Positions 46,491 through 56,710 are shown, counted from the stretch's first letter. The stretch: DNA of 64,000 nucleotides from Micromonospora inositola (GCF_900090285.1 NZ_LT607754.1:3932001-3996000), one strand, 5' to 3'. Made by a program: numbers and translations. Notes: generated by a model from the sequence alone, not told the origin.

Positions 46491-49400
46491 ATGAAACCCC
46501 CGCCGATATCCCGCCAGGCGCTGCTCGCCTTGGTCTCCACCCTCACCCTCGCCCTCGTCGGCGTGCCGGTCGCCGTTCACCAACTGGGCGCCGACGCCAC
46601 CGACCGGTCCGCCGGCACGGACCTCCTCGCGGCCGCCGGCGCGGCGCAGTGGCGCCAGGAGCCGTCCGCCGAGGCCCTGCTCAAGGCCAGCGCCAACACC
46701 GCGAAGGCCGACCAGTTCTACTTCGTCCTGCCGGACCGCTTCGCCAACGGCGACAAGCGCAACGACACCGGCGGCCTCACCGGTGACCGGCTCAGCACCG
46801 GGCTCGACCCGAAGGACAAGGGCTTTTACCACGGCGGTGACCTCAAGGGCGTCATCAACAAGCTCGACTACATCCAGGGTCTCGGCACGACGGCCATCTG
46901 GCTCGCCCCGATCTTCAAGAACCGGCCCGTGCAGGGCAGCGGCGCGGACGTCTCCGCCGGCTACCACGGCTACTGGATCACCGACTTCACTCAGGTCGAC
47001 CCGCACTTCGGCACCAACGAGGAGCTGAAGAAGCTGGTCACGCTCGCGCACCAGCGCGGCATCAAGGTCTACCTCGACGTCATCGTCAACCACACCGCCG
47101 ACGTCATCAAGTACGCCGAGGACAAGTACGCCTACGTCGACAAGAAGACCGCGCCGTACAAGGACAGCCAGGGGCGGGCCTTCGAGGACCGCAACTACGC
47201 CGACGGCACCCGCGACTTTCCGAAGGTGGACCTGAAGTCGTTCCCGTACACGCCGACGTTCGCCAGCGCGGCCGACGCGAAGGCCAAGGTCCCGGCGTGG
47301 CTGAACGACCCGACCATGTACCACAACCGGGGTGACTCGACCTTCGCCGGCGAGAACAGCGAGTACGGCGACTTCTTCGGCCTGGACGACCTGTGGACCG
47401 AGCGCCCCGAGGTGGTGCGCGGGCTGACCAAGGTCTACGGCGACTGGATCGGCAGCACCGGCGTCGACGGCTTCCGGCTGGACACCGTCAAGCACGCCAA
47501 CCTCGACTTCTGGCCGCAGTTCAGCCAGGGCATCAAGCGGGCGGCCGAGAAGGCCGGCAAGAAGGACTTCTTCATGTTCGGCGAGGTCTACAGCGCCGAC
47601 CAGGAGATCGAGTCGACGTACGTCCGGCAGGGCGGCCTGCCCGCCACCCTCGACTTCTCCTTCCAGGAGGCCGCCCGCGGCTACACCGCCGCCGACGGCT
47701 CCGCCAAGGCGCTCGCCGACCTGTACGCCCGGGACGACCTCTACGCCGCCCGGGACACCGACGCCAACCGGCTGACCACCTTCCTCGGCAACCACGACAT
47801 GGGTCGGATCGGCTCGTTCATCGCCGCGACCGGCGGCGACGACGCCAGCCAGCTCCGCCGCGACCAGCTCGCCCACCAGCTGATGTTCCTCACCCGCGGC
47901 CAGCCGGTCGTCTACTCCGGCGACGAGCAGGGCTTCACCGGCCCGGGCGGGGACAAGGACGCCCGGCAGGACATGTTCGCCAGCCGGTCGGCGGACTACC
48001 TCGACGACGACCTGATCGGCACCACCCGCACCCACGCCAGCGACCAGTACGACAACAGCCACCCGCTGTACCGCACCATCGCCGAGCTGGGCAAGCTGCG
48101 GCAGGCCCACCCGGCGCTGCGGGAGGGCGTCCAGGTCACCCGGTACGCGGCCGACGGGCCCGGTGTCTTCGCCTTCTCCCGGATCCTGCCCTCCGACCGC
48201 ACCGAGTACGTCGTGGCGGTGAACAACGCCGCCACCGCGCAGACTGTCTCCGTGGACACCTGGTCGGCCGGCGCCACCTTCGCCGGCGTCTACGGCGGCT
48301 CGGCCGGCTCGACGGCCGGCGCCGACGGCAAGCTGAGCGTGACCGTGCCGGCGATGTCGGCCGTGGTGCTCAAGGCCGACCGCGCCATCCCGCAGGCCGG
48401 CGCCGCGCCGGGCATCACCATCACCGAGCCGGGTGACGCCCCGGTCGCCACCAAGGCCGCCGTCACCGCCCAGGTCACCGGCGACCCGCTGGCCACCGTC
48501 ACGTTCGCCGCCCGGGTCGACGGTGGCAAGTGGACGCTGCTCGGCAGCGCGCACAAGGCCCCGTACACCGTCTACCACGACCTGACCGGGCTCGCGGGTG
48601 GGACCAGGGTCGAGTACAAGGCGGTGGTCCGCGACGGCAAGGGCCGGGTCGCCGGCGCCCGCGCCACCGGCATCGTCGGCACCCCGGCGCAGAGCGCCTC
48701 GCGGGACTGGGCGGTGGTGCACTACCAGCGCCCGGCCGGCGGGTACGACGACTGGGGCCTTTACACCTGGGGCGACATCGACCCGGCGTACGCCACCGAG
48801 TGGCCAAAGGGGCAGCCGTTCGCCGGTGAGGACTCCTTCGGGCGCTTCGCCTGGGTCAAGCTGAAGCCGGGCGCCAAGTCCGTCGGCTTCCTGGTGGTCG
48901 ACAAGAACGGGAACAAGGACGTCGCGAACGACCGCACCATCGACGTGACGCAGACCGGCGAGGTCTGGGTCAAGCAGGGCGACAGCGCGCTCTACCCGAC
49001 CCGGCAGGCCGCCACCGGCGAGCCGGACCCGGCCGTCGACCAGAGCACCGCGGTCATCCACTGGCGCAAGGCCGACAACAACTACGACGGCTGGGGCCTG
49101 CACCTCTGGGACGGCGCCGCCAACCCGACCGACTGGTCCAGCCCGCTCAAGCCGGAGAAGATCGACTCCTTCGGCGCGGTCTTCCGGGTGCCCCTGGCCG
49201 CCGGGGCCACCGGGCTGAGCTACATCATCCACAACGGCGACACCAAGGATCAGCCCGACGACCAGCGGCTGGACTTCGCCGCCGCCGGCCACGAGGTCTG
49301 GCTGCTCGCCGGCGTCAAGGGTCGGCTGCTGCCGTCCACCTCCTCCGGCGTGGCCAGGGACGTCGACATCAGCAAGCAGAAGGCGCAGTGGATCGACCGG

Positions 49401-51989
49401 TCCACCGTCGCCTGGCAGACCGGGCCGACCGACGGTAGGCGGTACGCCCTGGTGGCCGCCCCGGCCGGCGGGCTGAGCATCGTCGACGGCGAGCTGGCCG
49501 GGACGTACACCACGCTGCCGCTGCGGGCGCAGCGCAACGGGCTCACCGAGGCCCAGCGCGCGGCCTGGCCGCAGCTCTGGGCCTACCACGCCTTCAGCCT
49601 CGACTCCGGCGACCTGGCCAAGGTGCCGGCGGTCCTGCGCGGGCAGCTCGTGGTGACCGAGCGGGACGCCGAGGGCAAGCTGCTCGGCGCGACCGGCGTG
49701 CAGATCCCGGGCGTGCTCGACGACGTCTACCGGGCTGCCACCACCGCCAGGCTCGGCCCGACGTTCGCCGGCAGGGTGCCCACCCTGGCCGTCTGGGCGC
49801 CCACCGCCCGCACGGTCGCGTTGCAGCTCTTCGACTCGCCGACCGCCGAGCCGAAGACCGTGTCGATGAGCCGCAACGACCGCACTGGCGTCTGGTCGGT
49901 GCGCGGCACCACGGCCTGGACCGGCAGGTACTACCGCTACCAGGTCGAGGCCTGGCAGCCGGCGGTGCAGCAGGTGGTCACCGCCGCGGTGACCGACCCG
50001 TACTCGGTGGCCCTGGCGCCGGACTCGACGCACAGCCAGATCGTCGACCTGACCGACCCGGCGCTGGCCCCGGCCGGCTGGGCGAAGCTGCGCAAGCCGA
50101 CGGCGGTGCCGTCGTCGAAGGCGCAGATCCAGGAGCTGTCGGTCCGCGACTTCTCCATCGCCGACGCCAGCGTGCCGGCCGAGCGGCGGGGCACCTACCT
50201 CGCCTTCACCGACCCGAACACGACCGGCATGAAGCATCTCAAGGCGCTCGGCGACGCTGGGGTCAACTACCTGCACCTGCTGCCGGCGTTCGACTTCGCC
50301 ACCATCCCCGAGCAGCGGGCCGACCAGCAGCAGCCCGCCTGCGACCTGGCCGCGCTGCCGCCGGACTCCGACCAGCAGCAGAAGTGCGTCGCCGCGGTGG
50401 CGGAGAAGGACGGCTTCAACTGGGGATACGACCCGCTGCACTACACCGTGCCAGAGGGCGGCTACGCCGTCGACCCGGCCGGGGCGAAGCGGACCACCGA
50501 GTTCCGGCAGATGGTCGCCGGAGTGAACCAGGCCGGTATGCGCGTGGTGATGGACGTCGTCTACAACCACACCTCGGCCGCCGGCACCGACCCGAAGTCG
50601 GTGCTCGACCAGGTGGTGCCGGGCTACTACCACCGGCTGCTGGAGGACGGCAGCGTCGCCAACTCGACCTGCTGCGCCAACACCGCCCCCGAGCACGCCA
50701 TGATGGGCAAGCTGGTGGTGGACTCCCTGGTCACCTGGGCCAAGGCGTACAAGGTGGACGGCTTCCGGTTCGACCTGATGGGCCACCACCCGAAGGCGAA
50801 CATCCTGGCCGTCCGGGCCGCGCTGAACAGGCTCACCCTGGCCAGGGACGGCGTGGACGGGAAGAAGATCCTCCTCTACGGCGAGGGCTGGAACTTCGGC
50901 GAGGTCGCCAACGATGCCCGGTTCGTGCAGGCCACCCAGGCCAACATGGCCGGCACCGGGATCGGCACCTTCAACGACCGGCTCCGCGACGCGGTGCGCG
51001 GCGGCGGCCCGTTCGACGGGAACCCGCGGATCCAGGGCTTCGCCTCCGGCCTGTACACCGACCCGAACGGCGACCCGGTCAACGGGTCGGCGGCCGAGCA
51101 GAAGGCGCGGCTGCTGCACTCCCAGGACCTGATCAAGGTCGGACTCACCGGCAACCTGCGCGGCTACCGGTTCACCGACTCGTCGGGGGCGAAGATCACC
51201 GGCGCGCAGGTGGACTACAACGGCGCGCCGGCCGGCTACACCGCCGCGCCGGGCGAGGCGGTCACCTACGTCGACGCACACGACAACGAGATCCTGTACG
51301 ACGCGCTGGCGTACAAGCTGCCGCCGGGCACCTCGGCGCAGGACCGGGCCCGGATGCAGGTGCTCGCCCTGGCGACCACCGCCTTCGGGCAGGGGACGGG
51401 CTTCGTGACGGCCGGCTCGGAGCGGCTGCGCTCCAAGTCGCTGGACCGCAACTCGTTCAACTCCGGTGACTGGTTCAACCAGATCCGCTGGGACTGCACC
51501 CAGGGCAACGGCTTCGGCGCCGGTCTCCCGCCGGCGCAGGACAACGAGAGCAAGTGGTCGTACGCGAAGCCGCTGCTGGCCGATCCGAAGCTGGTGCCGG
51601 ACTGCGCGGCGATCAACCTGGCCGACGCCCGGTACGCGGAGCTGCTGGAGGTCCGGCGGTCCTCGCCGGTCTTCGGGCTGACCACCGCCGACCAGGTGCA
51701 GAAGCGCGTCGCCTTCCCCCTCTCCGGCGAGCAGGAGACCCCAGGCGTGCTCACCATGACCCTGGACGGCCGTGGGCTGGACGGGAAATGGAAGTCGGTG
51801 ACCGTGGTCTTCAACGGCACCCCGGAGGCGGCGGAGCAGACGGTGACCGGCCTGCGCGGGGCGAACGTGGCGCTGCACCCGGTGCTGGCGAACTCGGCCG
51901 ACCCGGTGCTCCGGACGGCCTCGTTCGACAACGCGAGCGGCACCTTCACCGTGCCGGCCCGCAGCGTGGCGGTCTTCGTCCAGGAGTAG
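46491..51989 (+). CDS. Secreted bifunctional amylopullulanase (alpha-amylase plus pullulanase)
   Basis: This 1832-residue enzyme has a signal peptide (residues 1-32). The first GH13 alpha-amylase module (about 70-600) has catalytic D331 (GFRLDTVKH), E365 (MFGEVYS) and D436 (GNHDMG). Then follow a beta-sandwich (about 640-740) and two pullulanase-associated domains with WGLYTWGD and WGLHLWDG (about 740-940). An N-terminal pullulanase fold precedes the second GH13 module: [10 protein letters not shown]1428 (GFRFDLMG), E1465 (YGEGWNF) and D1598 (DAHDNE). It would cut alpha-1,4 and alpha-1,6 bonds of starch or glycogen outside the cell. Confidence 0.93.
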   Translation: MKPPPISRQALLALVSTLTLALVGVPVAVHQLGADATDRSAGTDLLAAAGAAQWRQEPSAEALLKASANTAKADQFYFVLPDRFANGDKRNDTGGLTGDRLSTGLDPKDKGFYHGGDLKGVINKLDYIQGLGTTAIWLAPIFKNRPVQGSGADVSAGYHGYWITDFTQVDPHFGTNEELKKLVTLAHQRGIKVYLDVIVNHTADVIKYAEDKYAYVDKKTAPYKDSQGRAFEDRNYADGTRDFPKVDLKSFPYTPTFASAADAKAKVPAWLNDPTMYHNRGDSTFAGENSEYGDFFGLDDLWTERPEVVRGLTKVYGDWIGSTGVDGFRLDTVKHANLDFWPQFSQGIKRAAEKAGKKDFFMFGEVYSADQEIESTYVRQGGLPATLDFSFQEAARGYTAADGSAKALADLYARDDLYAARDTDANRLTTFLGNHDMGRIGSFIAATGGDDASQLRRDQLAHQLMFLTRGQPVVYSGDEQGFTGPGGDKDARQDMFASRSADYLDDDLIGTTRTHASDQYDNSHPLYRTIAELGKLRQAHPALREGVQVTRYAADGPGVFAFSRILPSDRTEYVVAVNNAATAQTVSVDTWSAGATFAGVYGGSAGSTAGADGKLSVTVPAMSAVVLKADRAIPQAGAAPGITITEPGDAPVATKAAVTAQVTGDPLATVTFAARVDGGKWTLLGSAHKAPYTVYHDLTGLAGGTRVEYKAVVRDGKGRVAGARATGIVGTPAQSASRDWAVVHYQRPAGGYDDWGLYTWGDIDPAYATEWPKGQPFAGEDSFGRFAWVKLKPGAKSVGFLVVDKNGNKDVANDRTIDVTQTGEVWVKQGDSALYPTRQAATGEPDPAVDQSTAVIHWRKADNNYDGWGLHLWDGAANPTDWSSPLKPEKIDSFGAVFRVPLAAGATGLSYIIHNGDTKDQPDDQRLDFAAAGHEVWLLAGVKGRLLPSTSSGVARDVDISKQKAQWIDRSTVAWQTGPTDGRRYALVAAPAGGLSIVDGELAGTYTTLPLRAQRNGLTEAQRAAWPQLWAYHAFSLDSGDLAKVPAVLRGQLVVTERDAEGKLLGATGVQIPGVLDDVYRAATTARLGPTFAGRVPTLAVWAPTARTVALQLFDSPTAEPKTVSMSRNDRTGVWSVRGTTAWTGRYYRYQVEAWQPAVQQVVTAAVTDPYSVALAPDSTHSQIVDLTDPALAPAGWAKLRKPTAVPSSKAQIQELSVRDFSIADASVPAERRGTYLAFTDPNTTGMKHLKALGDAGVNYLHLLPAFDFATIPEQRADQQQPACDLAALPPDSDQQQKCVAAVAEKDGFNWGYDPLHYTVPEGGYAVDPAGAKRTTEFRQMVAGVNQAGMRVVMDVVYNHTSAAGTDPKSVLDQVVPGYYHRLLEDGSVANSTCCANTAPEHAMMGKLVVDSLVTWAKAYKVDGFRFDLMGHHPKANILAVRAALNRLTLARDGVDGKKILLYGEGWNFGEVANDARFVQATQANMAGTGIGTFNDRLRDAVRGGGPFDGNPRIQGFASGLYTDPNGDPVNGSAAEQKARLLHSQDLIKVGLTGNLRGYRFTDSSGAKITGAQVDYNGAPAGYTAAPGEAVTYVDAHDNEILYDALAYKLPPGTSAQDRARMQVLALATTAFGQGTGFVTAGSERLRSKSLDRNSFNSGDWFNQIRWDCTQGNGFGAGLPPAQDNESKWSYAKPLLADPKLVPDCAAINLADARYAELLEVRRSSPVFGLTTADQVQKRVAFPLSGEQETPGVLTMTLDGRGLDGKWKSVTVVFNGTPEAAEQTVTGLRGANVALHPVLANSADPVLRTASFDNASGTFTVPARSVAVFVQE

Positions 51990-51998
51990 TTCGCGCGG

Positions 51999-52036
51999 GT
52001 CGGCCCCCTGCCACCTTTCGGTGGCAGGGGGCCGAC
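51999..52036. terminator. Bidirectional terminator after the amylopullulanase
   Basis: The arms GTCGGCCCCCTGCCACC and GGTGGCAGGGGGCCGAC pair perfectly over 17 bp with loop TTTC. It separates the amylopullulanase from the convergent beta-helix gene, whose stop is 33 bases away. Confidence 0.8.
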
Positions 52037-52068
52037 CTATTCCATCCGGCTGTTCGCTGTCCAGTTGC

Positions 52069-53787
52069 TCAGTCGAAGCAGTCTTCGACGGTGTTGGCGC
52101 AGTTGGTGGGGTCGTTGTCGGTGATGGTGGAGTCGTCGTCGAGCTTGACCTTGCCATCGTTGTTGAAGATGCCGCCGGCGATCCCGTGGTGGTCCTTGTC
52201 GTTGCCGTTGTTGGCCTTGTTCTTGGTGACCTTGGTGTTGGTCAGGGTCACCTTGCCTTCGTTGTTGTAGATGCCGCCGCCGTTCCAACCGGCGAAGTTC
52301 TCCTTGATCTTGGTGTCGCGCAGGACCAGGGTGGCCTCGAAGTCGTCGTCGTGGTCCTTGTGGTTGGACGAGGCGCTCGGGGCGGCCATGTTGCCAGCAG
52401 CCCAGGGCTCTTCGAAGGGTTCGCCGTTGAAGATGCCACCGCCGAAGCGGCCGGCGCTGTTCTCGAGGATCTCGCTGTCGGTGACGGTGGCCGTGCCGCG
52501 CCGCTTCTCCTCGTCCTTGTCCTTGCCGTACTGCATGCTGTCGTGCTTCTTCTCTTCGCTGTTGACGTTGTAGATGCCGCCGCCGTCCTGGTGGGCCTTG
52601 TTCTTCTCGATGGTGCTGTGCTTGACCGTCAGGACGGTGTCGACGGCGTAGATGCCGCCGCCGTTCTCGGCGGTGTTGTTCTTGACGAAGGTCCAGCTGA
52701 CGTCGACGAAGCCGTCGTTGCTGAACAGGCCGCCGCCGTTCTTCTTGGCGGTGTTGCCCTCGATGAGGGTCTTCTCGATCTCCACGGTGCCGGCCTTGCC
52801 CTCGTCGTCGTGGTCGCCGTTGACGTGGTCTCCCTTGCCGTCCTCGTGGTCCTTCTTCTTGTCGCCGTTGCCGTTGGCGATGCCGCCGCCGTTCTCGCCG
52901 GCGGTGTTGTTGGTGATGCGGGACTCGGCGCCCTTGCCGTCGCGGGAGCCCTCGACCTCGAGGACACCGGCGTTGAAGATGGCGCCGCCGTTCTCTCCGG
53001 CGTGGTTGTTGTCGAGGGTGCTGTTCTCGACCTCGACCCGGCCGAAGTTGGCGATCGCGCCGCCGTTTTCCTCGGCGCTGTTGAGGACGAACTTGCTGTT
53101 CACCACGTGGGCCTTGCCGCCCCGCTCGACCAGCAGGCCACCGCCGTCGCCCTCGTGCTCCTTGCCGTCCTTGCCGTCCTTGCCGTCCTTGCCGTGCTCG
53201 CTGTCCTTGCCGTCCTTGCCGTCCCAGCTGTCCTTGCCGTGCTCGCTGTCCTTGGCCGGCGGTGCCGGCGGTGCCGGCGCCGCGGCAAGCGCCGGCGGCG
53301 CTACGGCAAGCGCCGGCGGCGCTACGGCAAGCGCCGGCGGCGCTACGGCCGGCGCCTCGGCGCCGCCGCCGGTACCGCCCTGGTTGCCTTCGGCCTTCTC
53401 CGGCACGTACTTGACGGGCTTGCGCTCGCGCTCGGCGGCGGCGCCGTTCTTGACGGTGACGTCCTTCAGGGTCAGGTCACCGCCGTCGGCGACCCGGAAG
53501 ATCCGGAACCCCTCCTCGGCTTCCCGCTTGATCGTCGCGCCGTTGCCCTCGATCTTGATCTCCTGCTTGATCGTCGGCAGGCCCGCGTCGGACTTCTTGT
53601 CGAACTGGTCCAGCTCGTACTGGCAGTCAGGAGCCAGCTTCAGCGTGCCACCCTCATCCCGGTTGGCCACCTCGAGGGCCTCGATCAGATCATCGTCGTC
53701 ACAGGCCACCTCCCGAACCTCGTCGCCCTTGTCCCGGTCCTTGTCCTTGTCCCGGTCCTTGTTGTCCCGGTCCTTGTTGTCCCGGTC
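52069..53787. repeat. Direct duplication, first copy (about 1.72 kb)
   Basis: Bases 52069-53787 recur at 54449-56167 with a constant offset of 2380. All compared stretches are identical and reading-frame translations match in several frames, so identity appears complete. The copies diverge abruptly at 53788/56168, inside the Asp/Lys/Arg repeat, and at the stop codon at the other end. Confidence 0.9.
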
Positions 53788-54090
53788 CTTGTTGTCCCGG
53801 TCCTTGTTGTCCTGATCCTTGTTGTCCCGGTCCTTGTCCCGGTCCTTGTCCTTGTCCCGGTCCTTGTTGTCCTGGTCCTTGCCGTCGTCGCTGACCAGTT
53901 GGGCGGTCGACCACTTGACGTCGGTCAGCCGGTGCCCGCCGGTCACCCCTGTGGTGGCGTAGGCAACGCCCGCGAGGCTGACCGCTCCCGTGAGGCCCGC
54001 AACGCCGGTGACGAGCCAGAGCCGGCGCCGGCGGAACGGGGAGTTCGTCTTGCGGGTGGCGTCATCGTTATCGCGAAGGTAGTTGGACAT
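52069..54090 (-). CDS. Anchored right-handed beta-helix repeat protein, copy A
   Basis: This 673-residue protein has a basic N-terminus and one helix (about residues 24-45, LWLVTGVAGLTGAVSLAGVA), perhaps an uncleaved anchor. A run of Asp/Lys/Arg/Asn repeats (DRDNK units, about 70-120) follows. The beta-helix start is VREVACDDDDLIEALEVANR. An Ala/Pro insert (VAPPALA repeats) and a GKDGKDSEHGKDGK stretch come next, then about ten NGGGIYN/GGAIFN-type coils and the end TNCANTVEDCFD. The fold resembles Pmp/adhesin-like repeats; function is unknown. The last 572 residues are identical to copy B. Confidence 0.82.
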   Translation of the reverse strand: MSNYLRDNDDATRKTNSPFRRRRLWLVTGVAGLTGAVSLAGVAYATTGVTGGHRLTDVKWSTAQLVSDDGKDQDNKDRDKDKDRDKDRDNKDQDNKDRDNKDRDNKDRDNKDRDKDKDRDKGDEVREVACDDDDLIEALEVANRDEGGTLKLAPDCQYELDQFDKKSDAGLPTIKQEIKIEGNGATIKREAEEGFRIFRVADGGDLTLKDVTVKNGAAAERERKPVKYVPEKAEGNQGGTGGGAEAPAVAPPALAVAPPALAVAPPALAAAPAPPAPPAKDSEHGKDSWDGKDGKDSEHGKDGKDGKDGKEHEGDGGGLLVERGGKAHVVNSKFVLNSAEENGGAIANFGRVEVENSTLDNNHAGENGGAIFNAGVLEVEGSRDGKGAESRITNNTAGENGGGIANGNGDKKKDHEDGKGDHVNGDHDDEGKAGTVEIEKTLIEGNTAKKNGGGLFSNDGFVDVSWTFVKNNTAENGGGIYAVDTVLTVKHSTIEKNKAHQDGGGIYNVNSEEKKHDSMQYGKDKDEEKRRGTATVTDSEILENSAGRFGGGIFNGEPFEEPWAAGNMAAPSASSNHKDHDDDFEATLVLRDTKIKENFAGWNGGGIYNNEGKVTLTNTKVTKNKANNGNDKDHHGIAGGIFNNDGKVKLDDDSTITDNDPTNCANTVEDCFD
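53717..53885. repeat. 15-base tandem repeats coding for Asp-Arg-Asp-Asn-Lys units
   Basis: On the plus strand CCTTGTTGTCCCGGT and shorter CCTTGTCCCGGT variants are repeated through this stretch, giving strictly alternating acidic and basic residues on the minus strand. Copy B has only about three such units (56106-56167), so the number differs between the paralogues. Confidence 0.85.
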
Positions 54091-54152
54091 TGGAGGTCTC
54101 TGCCCTCTCCTCGTACCAGACAAGGTCGCTTCGCCCTGGCGAGGCGGCCTTC

Positions 54153-54233
54153 GCTACAAATCGGTTGTAGCTGCTGAACAACACCGTATGGGAATCTTCT
54201 TCACCATGTGGGCGTATGCGAAAAACCCCCGCA
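54153..54233 (-). promoter_or_regulatory. Conserved upstream region of beta-helix copy A
   Basis: Reading the minus strand: AATGCGGGGG followed by T-run (54233-54220), CATACGGTGT (54190-54181) with the -10-like TACGGT, and hairpin GCTACAACCGATTTGTAGC (54171-54153). The same three blocks occur before copy B, and the TACGGT-to-hairpin distance is identical. No TTGACA-like -35 lies 17 bases upstream of TACGGT, so an activator or alternative sigma factor may be used. The hairpin would lie close to the 5' end of the mRNA. Confidence 0.55.
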
Positions 54234-54396
54234 TTCGGTATGCGGACAGCGCGACCGGCAGGAGTGTGGACGCGCGTGCCGGCCCGGTACGAGGGGTGTC
54301 GAGGACGTGGCCGGCGGCGGAAAGCTCGCGGTGGTGGCCGAGGAGGGTCAACGGTGACGGCCGGGACCGCCACCGCCCGTACCACTCGACAGATGG

Positions 54397-54434
54397 CCGG
54401 AGGTCCCTCCCCGCGTGGGGAGAGGGACCTCCGG
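54397..54434 (-). terminator. Terminator of beta-helix copy B
   Basis: CCGGAGGTCCCT and AGGGACCTCCGG pair over 12 bp, with an inner CCCC/GGGG stem and a small bulge. It lies 15 bases past the stop of copy B. The rest of 54235-54396 shows no gene. Confidence 0.7.
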
Positions 54435-54448
54435 CGTTATGTGGTGGT

Positions 54449-56167
54449 TCAGTCGAAGCAGTCTTCGACGGTGTTGGCGCAGTTGGTGGGGTCGTTGTCG
54501 GTGATGGTGGAGTCGTCGTCGAGCTTGACCTTGCCATCGTTGTTGAAGATGCCGCCGGCGATCCCGTGGTGGTCCTTGTCGTTGCCGTTGTTGGCCTTGT
54601 TCTTGGTGACCTTGGTGTTGGTCAGGGTCACCTTGCCTTCGTTGTTGTAGATGCCGCCGCCGTTCCAACCGGCGAAGTTCTCCTTGATCTTGGTGTCGCG
54701 CAGGACCAGGGTGGCCTCGAAGTCGTCGTCGTGGTCCTTGTGGTTGGACGAGGCGCTCGGGGCGGCCATGTTGCCAGCAGCCCAGGGCTCTTCGAAGGGT
54801 TCGCCGTTGAAGATGCCACCGCCGAAGCGGCCGGCGCTGTTCTCGAGGATCTCGCTGTCGGTGACGGTGGCCGTGCCGCGCCGCTTCTCCTCGTCCTTGT
54901 CCTTGCCGTACTGCATGCTGTCGTGCTTCTTCTCTTCGCTGTTGACGTTGTAGATGCCGCCGCCGTCCTGGTGGGCCTTGTTCTTCTCGATGGTGCTGTG
55001 CTTGACCGTCAGGACGGTGTCGACGGCGTAGATGCCGCCGCCGTTCTCGGCGGTGTTGTTCTTGACGAAGGTCCAGCTGACGTCGACGAAGCCGTCGTTG
55101 CTGAACAGGCCGCCGCCGTTCTTCTTGGCGGTGTTGCCCTCGATGAGGGTCTTCTCGATCTCCACGGTGCCGGCCTTGCCCTCGTCGTCGTGGTCGCCGT
55201 TGACGTGGTCTCCCTTGCCGTCCTCGTGGTCCTTCTTCTTGTCGCCGTTGCCGTTGGCGATGCCGCCGCCGTTCTCGCCGGCGGTGTTGTTGGTGATGCG
55301 GGACTCGGCGCCCTTGCCGTCGCGGGAGCCCTCGACCTCGAGGACACCGGCGTTGAAGATGGCGCCGCCGTTCTCTCCGGCGTGGTTGTTGTCGAGGGTG
55401 CTGTTCTCGACCTCGACCCGGCCGAAGTTGGCGATCGCGCCGCCGTTTTCCTCGGCGCTGTTGAGGACGAACTTGCTGTTCACCACGTGGGCCTTGCCGC
55501 CCCGCTCGACCAGCAGGCCACCGCCGTCGCCCTCGTGCTCCTTGCCGTCCTTGCCGTCCTTGCCGTCCTTGCCGTGCTCGCTGTCCTTGCCGTCCTTGCC
55601 GTCCCAGCTGTCCTTGCCGTGCTCGCTGTCCTTGGCCGGCGGTGCCGGCGGTGCCGGCGCCGCGGCAAGCGCCGGCGGCGCTACGGCAAGCGCCGGCGGC
55701 GCTACGGCAAGCGCCGGCGGCGCTACGGCCGGCGCCTCGGCGCCGCCGCCGGTACCGCCCTGGTTGCCTTCGGCCTTCTCCGGCACGTACTTGACGGGCT
55801 TGCGCTCGCGCTCGGCGGCGGCGCCGTTCTTGACGGTGACGTCCTTCAGGGTCAGGTCACCGCCGTCGGCGACCCGGAAGATCCGGAACCCCTCCTCGGC
55901 TTCCCGCTTGATCGTCGCGCCGTTGCCCTCGATCTTGATCTCCTGCTTGATCGTCGGCAGGCCCGCGTCGGACTTCTTGTCGAACTGGTCCAGCTCGTAC
56001 TGGCAGTCAGGAGCCAGCTTCAGCGTGCCACCCTCATCCCGGTTGGCCACCTCGAGGGCCTCGATCAGATCATCGTCGTCACAGGCCACCTCCCGAACCT
56101 CGTCGCCCTTGTCCCGGTCCTTGTCCTTGTCCCGGTCCTTGTTGTCCCGGTCCTTGTTGTCCCGGTC
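54449..56167. repeat. Direct duplication, second copy (about 1.72 kb)
   Basis: Same sequence as 52069-53787, offset 2380 bases. The intervening 660 bases (53788-54448) contain the distinct 5' part and promoter of copy A and the terminator of copy B. Confidence 0.9.
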
Positions 56168-56416
56168 GGATGCGCCAGCGTCCTGGCCGTCGCTCTTGCT
56201 CGCGTCGCTCATGTTCTGCGGCGCGGCCGCGTGGTTCTCCGCGACGCGTTGCCCGTCGTCGGACTTGTTGTCACGAGCGGCGAGGCCACCCAGCGCCGCC
56301 AGACCGACGACACCGGTCAGCCCGGCCACGCCGGTGGCGACCCAGAGCGCCCGCCGTTTGCTCGTCGACGGGGTCATCGGGGCCCCGCCGTCGGAAGTCG
56401 TTACGTCGTTGGACAT
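54449..56416 (-). CDS. Anchored right-handed beta-helix repeat protein, copy B
   Basis: This 655-residue paralogue of copy A has a related but different N-terminus (SNDVTTSDGGAPMTPSTSKR, helix LWVATGVAGLTGVVGLAALG, then a polar stretch with NMSDASKSDGQDAGASDRDN) and fewer DRDNK units. From there to the stop it is identical to copy A, including the Ala/Pro repeats and all beta-helix coils. Two conserved cysteines (VACDDDD and APDCQYEL) and the final TNC..DC pair may form disulfides. ATG 56416 follows a purine-rich GGGCGGAAGG region. Confidence 0.82.
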   Translation of the reverse strand: MSNDVTTSDGGAPMTPSTSKRRALWVATGVAGLTGVVGLAALGGLAARDNKSDDGQRVAENHAAAPQNMSDASKSDGQDAGASDRDNKDRDNKDRDKDKDRDKGDEVREVACDDDDLIEALEVANRDEGGTLKLAPDCQYELDQFDKKSDAGLPTIKQEIKIEGNGATIKREAEEGFRIFRVADGGDLTLKDVTVKNGAAAERERKPVKYVPEKAEGNQGGTGGGAEAPAVAPPALAVAPPALAVAPPALAAAPAPPAPPAKDSEHGKDSWDGKDGKDSEHGKDGKDGKDGKEHEGDGGGLLVERGGKAHVVNSKFVLNSAEENGGAIANFGRVEVENSTLDNNHAGENGGAIFNAGVLEVEGSRDGKGAESRITNNTAGENGGGIANGNGDKKKDHEDGKGDHVNGDHDDEGKAGTVEIEKTLIEGNTAKKNGGGLFSNDGFVDVSWTFVKNNTAENGGGIYAVDTVLTVKHSTIEKNKAHQDGGGIYNVNSEEKKHDSMQYGKDKDEEKRRGTATVTDSEILENSAGRFGGGIFNGEPFEEPWAAGNMAAPSASSNHKDHDDDFEATLVLRDTKIKENFAGWNGGGIYNNEGKVTLTNTKVTKNKANNGNDKDHHGIAGGIFNNDGKVKLDDDSTITDNDPTNCANTVEDCFD

Positions 56417-56474
56417 CAGAGCCTTCCGCCCTTTCGTGCTCAAAGGGGTCGACCTACCTGAGGCAGGGCGACCA

Positions 56475-56557
56475 GCTACAAATAGGTTGCAGCCTCTGAT
56501 GCACACCGTATGAGAAGGATCCTCGCGACGGGGACTTATCCGAGAAAACCCCGCATT
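56475..56557 (-). promoter_or_regulatory. Conserved upstream region of beta-helix copy B
   Basis: On the minus strand: AATGCGGGGTTTT (56556-56544), CATACGGTGT (56512-56503) and the hairpin GCTGCAACCTATTTGTAGC (56493-56475). It matches copy A block by block, while the sequence between the blocks differs. The base change in the hairpin keeps pairing possible as G:U. Confidence 0.55.
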
Positions 56558-56630
56558 CCGCTCACATCGGGACGGCCGGCGTGACCGGGGCGCCCTGGCA
56601 GGAAAGGCTCTGACCAGCGCAAACGGCGAC

Positions 56631-56689
56631 GGGCCCCGCCACCGGTGTCGTAACGACGAGATACGTCGCAGACACCGGCGGCGGAGCCC
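56631..56689 (-). terminator. Terminator of the Xaa-Pro aminopeptidase gene
   Basis: GGGCCCCGCCACCGGTGTC (56631-56649) pairs with 56671-56689 at 17 of 19 positions, and a small CGACG..CGTCG stem lies in the loop. It is 21 bases past the gene's stop. The remaining intergenic sequence back to 56560 shows nothing further. Confidence 0.65.
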
Positions 56690-56710
56690 GCCGCTGGTCG
56701 TACTCCCGGC

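Noticed and set aside
46467..52157. 1896-codon open frame antisense to the amylopullulanase
   Set aside because: It is exactly opposite a gene with clear catalytic motifs; its translation is Val/Gly/Arg-rich with no domain.
53717..53885. Regular short repeats resembling a CRISPR array
   Set aside because: There are no spacers; the 12-15 base units are contiguous and in frame inside a coding region.
52021..54177. 718-codon plus-strand frame (and its repeat at 54083-56461) rich in LAVLAVLAV, looking like a membrane protein
   Set aside because: It is the complement of the charged GKDGKD and DRDNK repeats of the beta-helix genes; the minus strand has the coherent NGGGI coils, start sites and terminators.
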